A stretch of 19,078 nucleotides of DNA from positions 1-19,078 of the forward strand of contig JAIJEI010000016.1 in the NCBI GenBank assembly GCA_022739095.1. Reading direction: 5' to 3'. Under the pieces are notes generated by a model. The model was not told the origin of the DNA, searched no databases, and saw only the letters and a list, made by a program, of their open reading frames with translations. The stretch's first letter is position 1, and the number at the start of each line of letters is the position of its first letter. Shown one piece after another: positions 14,597-19,078 of the stretch. A program made the position numbers and the translations under genes. This DNA is from Bifidobacterium sp. (GTDB lineage Bacteria; Actinomycetota; Actinomycetes; Actinomycetales; Bifidobacteriaceae).

Positions 14597-15442
14597 GTGA
14601 CAAGTATGATTGAAAAACTCAGAAAACGTTACCATTATTCGATAGTGGTACTTCGAGAGCTGGTGCGCACCGATTTCAAACTGCGTTACCAGGGTTCATT
14701 TCTCGGCATCGCATGGTCGGTGCTCAAACCCTTGATGCTGTTCTGCGTGATGTATGTAGTGTTTGCCAAATTCCTACGCATGTCTGATGGCACTCCTACA
14801 TATCCTGTAGTGTTGCTGCTTGGCATCAGCACGTGGCAGTTCATAGAGGAAGCCACTTCCGTTGGTCTCCGTTCAGTAGTCGATCGCGGCGATTTGCTCC
14901 GTAAGATTCACTTCCCGAATTACATTGTGGTGGTGTCTTCCACTATCGGCGCGCTCATCAGCTATGCCATTAACTTGGTGGTGGTGATTATTTTCGCGAT
15001 ATTCAATCACGTACAGTTTACCTGGCGCATGATTCTATTACCGCTGAACTTCATCGAACTATATGTGTTATCTCTGGGTATCGCTTTACTGCTGAGCTCT
15101 ATGTATGTGTATTTTCGCGACATCGCTCACCTGTGGGATGTTCTTAAGCAAGTGCTGTTTTACGCCATGCCCGTCATCTATCCGCTCAACATGGTGATGG
15201 ATAATCAGGCATTGCAACCTTACGGCAAACGCATCGCCCAGATTCAGTTGTTAAACCCGATTGCGCAAACAGTGCAAGATATCCGGCACAATCTTATCGC
15301 ACCGGCCACGCAGCCAACTATTTGGACACTTAGCGCTCATGCGGCGACAGGATTGATTCCTGTTGTCCTTGCGTTACTCATATTCTGGCTGGGTATCCAT
15401 GTATTCCGAAAGAATAACCGCAAATTCGCGGAGGTTATGTAA
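14597..15442 (+). CDS. wzm: Polysaccharide ABC exporter, permease subunit (Wzm-like)
   Basis: The 281-residue ABC-2 type permease has six hydrophobic segments. The typical entry VRTDFKLRYQGSFLGIAWSV is followed by LKPLMLFCVMYVVFAKFLRM. The mid-protein part has LSSMYVYFRDIAHLWDVLKQ then VLFYAMPVIYPLNM, as in Wzm/TagG/RfbA-type O-polysaccharide exporters. It forms the channel that moves a lipid-linked glycan out of the cytoplasm. GTG 14597 is chosen because AAGGA (14582-14586) lies 10 bases upstream; ATG 14606 is the alternative, and a TTG at 14567 has no good site. Its stop overlaps the Wzt start (TAATG). It lies 48 bases after the GT2 gene. Confidence 0.92.
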   Translation: MTSMIEKLRKRYHYSIVVLRELVRTDFKLRYQGSFLGIAWSVLKPLMLFCVMYVVFAKFLRMSDGTPTYPVVLLLGISTWQFIEEATSVGLRSVVDRGDLLRKIHFPNYIVVVSSTIGALISYAINLVVVIIFAIFNHVQFTWRMILLPLNFIELYVLSLGIALLLSSMYVYFRDIAHLWDVLKQVLFYAMPVIYPLNMVMDNQALQPYGKRIAQIQLLNPIAQTVQDIRHNLIAPATQPTIWTLSAHAATGLIPVVLALLIFWLGIHVFRKNNRKFAEVM

Positions 15443-16758
15443 TGGATAACTCTATGACTGACTATTCCTCAATCGTTGAAACCACCAATGAATCCAATTC
15501 TCCCGTCGTGCTGTCGGTAAACCATGTGGGCAAGTATTTTAAACTGCCCACAGAACAGGCTACCGGACTAAAGCAGCTGGTAATCAATTGGGCAAAAGGC
15601 ATCAAAGGCTACAAAGAGCAGCATGTGCTTCGTGATATTAATTTCGAAGTGCGTCAAGGCGATTTCTTTGGCATTGTCGGTCGTAACGGTTCTGGAAAAT
15701 CCACCCTGCTGAAACTTATCTCTGGAATCTACGTTCCAGACTCCGGCACCATCCAGGTCAACGGGAAGTTGGTGCCATTCATCGAACTTGGAGTGGGTTT
15801 CAACCCTGAACTCACCGGTCGTGAGAATGTGTATCTCAACGGTGCCCTGCTTGGTTTCACTCGCGATGAAATCGACGCCATGTACGATGACATCGTAGAA
15901 TTCGCAGAGCTTGAAGAGTTCATGGACCAGAAGCTGAAGAATTACTCTTCCGGCATGCAAGTTCGTTTGGCGTTTTCCGTAGCCATCCAAGCCAAGGGAG
16001 ATATCCTCGTACTTGATGAAGTGCTCGCAGTTGGCGATGAGGCATTCCAGCGTAAATGCGATGACTTCTTTGCACACGTCAAACACGATCCCACCAAAAC
16101 CGTCATTCTGGTGACACATGACATGAGTGCAGTCAAGAAATACTGCAACAAGGCAATCCTCATCAAAGATGGCGTTATCATCGCTTCAGGGAATAAGGAT
16201 GATGTCGCAGATCGTTACACTTTGGAAAACCTAGAAAGCAAGGAGAAAGAAAAGAAAGACGAGAGCCGTTTCCCCATCGGTCTTAATAAGCGCGTGCCGA
16301 AATTACGGATTATTCCGACCTGCCCGTTAATATGCACAAGCTCCGACAAATTCACATTTGACGTCGAATATGAGTTCAATGAACCGACCGTATTCTATCT
16401 GGCCATTGCGCTCCACGACATCAAACGTGGCGGCATATCGTACGACACAGGCGCCAATACGCTTAAGATGACGAAGCCGGGACATCGCGTCGCACACTTT
16501 GAGATGCCGTTAAATATCTTCAATAACGGCAATTTCAAATTGGTGGCTTCGTTGCGTACCCCCAATAGCAATCCTAAACTTCCGTCCGATATGATTGCCT
16601 TCACCAATGATGACAATTCGTGTTCCTTCGCCATCCGCGATTCGAAGAATCGTCAATACGCATTATTGAATGACACGGCAATGACGATTAACCTTATCAA
16701 GGATGAGCAATGCGAGGCTTCCACCTCGCAGTCGCTGGATTCTGGGACAGCCGAATAA
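15442..16758 (+). CDS. wzt: Polysaccharide ABC exporter, ATPase with C-terminal glycan-binding domain (Wzt-like)
   Basis: The 438-residue protein has Walker A GRNGSGKST (80-88), the ABC signature YSSGMQ (168-173), Walker B ILVLDE (188-193) and the switch His in VTHDMSA (226). After a charged linker (ESKEKEKKDES, about 264-275) there is a beta-rich C-terminal domain of about 150 residues (FTFDVEYEFNEPTVFYLAIA ... FEMPLNIFNNGNFKLVASL). This is the Wzt C-terminal type that recognises the end of the finished polysaccharide in Klebsiella and E. coli O8/O9a systems. Its presence suggests that export is tied to a specific terminal residue or modification, for example the pyruvate ketal. GGAGG lies about 6 bases before ATG 15442. 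A strong terminator follows 20 bases after the stop. Confidence 0.93.
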   Translation: MDNSMTDYSSIVETTNESNSPVVLSVNHVGKYFKLPTEQATGLKQLVINWAKGIKGYKEQHVLRDINFEVRQGDFFGIVGRNGSGKSTLLKLISGIYVPDSGTIQVNGKLVPFIELGVGFNPELTGRENVYLNGALLGFTRDEIDAMYDDIVEFAELEEFMDQKLKNYSSGMQVRLAFSVAIQAKGDILVLDEVLAVGDEAFQRKCDDFFAHVKHDPTKTVILVTHDMSAVKKYCNKAILIKDGVIIASGNKDDVADRYTLENLESKEKEKKDESRFPIGLNKRVPKLRIIPTCPLICTSSDKFTFDVEYEFNEPTVFYLAIALHDIKRGGISYDTGANTLKMTKPGHRVAHFEMPLNIFNNGNFKLVASLRTPNSNPKLPSDMIAFTNDDNSCSFAIRDSKNRQYALLNDTAMTINLIKDEQCEASTSQSLDSGTAE

Positions 16759-16778
16759 TCCAAACCGCATCACACCGA

Positions 16779-16831
16779 ATACAGGAAAGGGAGCGACAAT
16801 ACGATCAGCGTTGTCGCTCCCTTTCCTGTAT
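16779..16831. terminator. Strong 21-bp-stem terminator after wzt
   Basis: Bases 16779-16799 and 16811-16831 are perfect inverted repeats of 21 bp (core GGGAGCGACAA / TTGTCGCTCCC) around an 11-base loop. There is no long U-tract, but size and position 20 bases after the wzt stop make it the end of the export operon and separate it from the GlfT2-like gene. Confidence 0.75.
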
Positions 16832-16976
16832 GGCCGGCATCCATAATCGAGTCGTACGATGATCGAGATTCCGAACGTAGTCTAAGGCAACCGCAGTGGA
16901 TTGCTCAGAATGCGACGAACTAGATGGACTATCATCGTTAGTACGGCGGAGAGACTCACAGCAGGAGACAATACGC

Positions 16977-19007
16977 ATGATCCAGAATAATTCCTTGGAA
17001 GACACTGGCTTAAGACAAGCATGGGAAACGGTCATGCGAGTCGTATACCCGATCAAAGATGCCGAGCAGACTCTTCCTTTATATGCAATCGATTGGACTC
17101 GCCCCCACATCGCGAAAACCACTTTGGATGCTCGAATCGATACTCGTCAAGTGTCACTTGAATCTATGAACCAGTCTACGTTGCAACGAATGATCCGAAA
17201 CTCGGGATTCTCCAACGAGGTTTCCTGCAATGAATTTGATGTCAAGGGACGCACCTCGATTGCATTAAAGAATCATGGACATGTGTCATGTTGTACATTC
17301 TTCAACGCGTTTCCTGCATCATATTGGCGTCGTTGGACTGGTGTAAAGACCGTAAGATTTGGCGTTTCCGTTCAAGGAAACGCCAAAATCAGTATCTTCC
17401 GCTCAACCGGACGGGGTCTGATCTACCCTGTTGCAGAGCGCGTTGTGACAGCTTCGGAATCAGCAATGTCCATCGATATGGATATCCCGATGTCGGGTCT
17501 GATGGATGGTGGATACTTCTGGTTTGATGCGGAATCGCTTGATGGAACGGTAACAATTGCTGACGCCATATGGTCTGTCCCATTCGAAGATCGCACTACT
17601 CGTCGTAGCACTTCCATGTCCATAGCTATTGCAACGTTCAACCGTGCTTCATATTGCATGAACCAATTACGCACCATTGCCGAGGATTCCGCGCTACGGA
17701 ATCGATTGGACACTGTGTACTGCACGGATCAAGGCAACGATCTGGTGAAAGATCGAGAAGGCTTTGCTGAGGTGTCAGCAAAGCTGGGAACACAGCTGAC
17801 GTATATTCAACAATCGAATCTAGGGGGTTCCGGGGGCTTCTCCCGAGGAATGTATGAAACGGTCAAGGCCGGTAGCAGCGATTACATATTGCTGCTAGAT
17901 GACGATGCCGTCAGCGAACCGGAATCGATTCTTCGTGCGATACAGTTCGCTGACTACACAATACGTCCACTGCTTGTGGGTGGAGGCATGCTCCACTTGG
18001 ATAACCGCACCATGCTATATACGCAAGGTGAACGGATCAATCAACAGAGGATGTGGATGCAGCCATCTAAAGGCTTGGAATACAACCATGACTTTTCCAT
18101 GGAGCCGCTTCGTGATTCCCCTGATCGTCACCAACGTATCGATGAGGATTTCAATGGTTGGTGGATGTGTCTGATTCCAATCACGGTTGTTGAGAAGGTC
18201 GGTCTTTCGATACCCGCATTTATCAAATTCGATGATATCGAATACGGATTACGAGCCAAGAACGCCGGTTTCCCAACCGTATGCCTGCCAGGTGTGGCAG
18301 TGTGGCATCAGGCGTGGCACGACAAGGATCCAGCTCGCTCATGGGAAGAATACTTCACCGAACGCAACCGATGGATCACCGCTCTGCTGACATATCCAGA
18401 CCGCCCTCCTCGCATGTTGATGGAGACCTTGTACACCGACGCCAGTTTGGGTCTTCGTTTTATCTATTCGGCCATGGCGTTGCACCACATGGCGTTGAAA
18501 GATATTCTCCGAGGCCCGCAATATTTTGTTGATTGCCTGCCGGCAAAACTCAGCGAGATACGTAAATTCCGCGCGAACTATCCCGACGCCCAGGCTGCAG
18601 ACAGCATCGAGGCGTTCCCAGAGCCTGCTGGTGAAATTGAGCCCTTGAGAAGTCACCCTTCAACTATGAAGAGAATCTACATCTCTGCCATCAAACTAAT
18701 CATCAAGAGTTTTATTTCAAATGTGGACCCGAATACAGCCCTTCGCCCTGACGGCATCATTCCTGCACAAGATGCCACTTGGACTTGGTCGGCTTTTGAT
18801 CACGTGAATTCGGCGCTGGTCACGACGGCTGATGGGAATGGCGTGGCGTGGCTGAAACGAGACAATAAGCGTTTCCGTAAAAACATGCGTGAAGGGTACC
18901 GACTTGCACGCCGAATCCTGAGGAACTGGAAGAAGCTATCTGCGCAATACCGAAGCCATGATATCGCTTCCATGGAGACATGGGCACGCATCTTCGAGAA
19001 CAGATGA
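16977..19007 (+). CDS. Galactofuranosyltransferase GlfT2-like, GT2, probable Galf polymerase
   Basis: The 676-residue protein has an N-terminal beta-rich domain (about 65-200; ISIFRSTGRGLIYPVAERVV, DGGYFWFDAES) like the GlfT2 N-terminal domain. The GT-A domain starts at about 213 (MSIAIATFNRASYCMNQLRT). It contains NLGGSGGFSRGMYE, ILLLDDDAVSEPESILRA (DDD at 308-310), DFNGWWMCLIP, FIKFDDIEYGLRA (DDIEY at 419-423) and GVAVWHQAWHDKD with the metal-binding-type His (444). A helical C-terminal part of about 200 residues follows, also as in GlfT2. Mycobacterial GlfT2 is about 640 residues and polymerises alternating beta-1,5 and beta-1,6 Galf from UDP-Galf; linkage here is unknown. ATG 16977 has AGGAGA 9 bases upstream, which decides the start; an open GTG at 16896 lacks such a site. 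It uses the product of glf at the left edge. Confidence 0.9.
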   Translation: MIQNNSLEDTGLRQAWETVMRVVYPIKDAEQTLPLYAIDWTRPHIAKTTLDARIDTRQVSLESMNQSTLQRMIRNSGFSNEVSCNEFDVKGRTSIALKNHGHVSCCTFFNAFPASYWRRWTGVKTVRFGVSVQGNAKISIFRSTGRGLIYPVAERVVTASESAMSIDMDIPMSGLMDGGYFWFDAESLDGTVTIADAIWSVPFEDRTTRRSTSMSIAIATFNRASYCMNQLRTIAEDSALRNRLDTVYCTDQGNDLVKDREGFAEVSAKLGTQLTYIQQSNLGGSGGFSRGMYETVKAGSSDYILLLDDDAVSEPESILRAIQFADYTIRPLLVGGGMLHLDNRTMLYTQGERINQQRMWMQPSKGLEYNHDFSMEPLRDSPDRHQRIDEDFNGWWMCLIPITVVEKVGLSIPAFIKFDDIEYGLRAKNAGFPTVCLPGVAVWHQAWHDKDPARSWEEYFTERNRWITALLTYPDRPPRMLMETLYTDASLGLRFIYSAMALHHMALKDILRGPQYFVDCLPAKLSEIRKFRANYPDAQAADSIEAFPEPAGEIEPLRSHPSTMKRIYISAIKLIIKSFISNVDPNTALRPDGIIPAQDATWTWSAFDHVNSALVTTADGNGVAWLKRDNKRFRKNMREGYRLARRILRNWKKLSAQYRSHDIASMETWARIFENR

Positions 19008-19032
19008 TTGGGATTCCGGTATGACGGCACAA

Positions 19033-19068
19033 CAAGGAGAGGGGACTGTGCCCGCAGCCCTTTCCTTG
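19033..19068. terminator. Hairpin after the GlfT2-like gene
   Basis: CAAGGAGAGGG (19033-19043) pairs with CCCTTTCCTTG (19058-19068), 11 pairs with one G-U wobble, around a 14-base loop, 25 bases after the stop. There is no U-tract in the visible sequence. Confidence 0.55.
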
Positions 19069-19078
19069 GACTCAGTAC

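Overview
The window looks like a piece of a Bifidobacterium chromosome (B. longum/breve-like). This is inferred from the GC-rich coding style of most genes, the sugar ABC transporter that lacks its own ATPase, a GH5 protein resembling the bifidobacterial GH5_18 beta-mannosidase type, and an actinobacterial galactofuranose (Galf) polysaccharide locus. No rRNA, tRNA, insertion sequence, integrase or CRISPR array was seen. Family assignments come from reading motifs; no database was searched.

Left part (1-5203, all minus strand): the 5' part of glf (UDP-galactopyranose mutase, the source of UDP-Galf) runs off the left edge. To its right lies a glycan-uptake operon transcribed leftwards: solute-binding lipoprotein, MalF-type permease, MalG-type permease, GH5 glycosidase. 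Its genes overlap by 4 bp, 8 bp, and (best start) a 13-bp gap. A LacI-type operator overlaps the putative start of transcription. The binding-protein gene carries an in-frame TAG two codons after its lipobox cysteine, so the transporter is probably dead in this strain unless the base is a sequencing error.

Middle part (5312-10437): a more AT-rich insert-like segment holds an O-acyltransferase (plus) and a large GT-C-like membrane protein (minus), convergent on a shared 13-bp-stem terminator. It is flanked by two related family-2 glycosyltransferase sequences in inverted orientation. One is an 80-codon minus-strand remnant with its whole catalytic core deleted; the other is a complete polyprenyl-phosphate glycosyltransferase on the plus strand. 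Their 3' ends share a 65-bp near-perfect inverted repeat (63/65 by eye). The remnant still has a clean stop and a U-tract terminator, whereas the intact copy runs on into a 29-bp overlap with the next gene. This suggests the segment between the repeats has been rearranged or can invert.

Right part (10409-19007, all plus): a polysaccharide assembly and export cluster. It contains a pyruvyltransferase, a GT4 enzyme with a long N-terminal extension, a GlfT1-like GT2, the Wzm/Wzt ABC exporter (Wzt has a C-terminal glycan-binding domain) and, after a 21-bp-stem terminator, a GlfT2-like galactofuranosyltransferase. Together with glf this reads as a pathway for a galactofuranose-containing, pyruvylated and possibly O-acylated cell-surface polysaccharide exported by an ABC transporter. 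The logic resembles Klebsiella D-galactan I but sits in a Gram-positive actinobacterium with mycobacterial-type Galf transferases. No initiating phosphoglycosyltransferase and no ligase for attachment to the wall are visible in the window.
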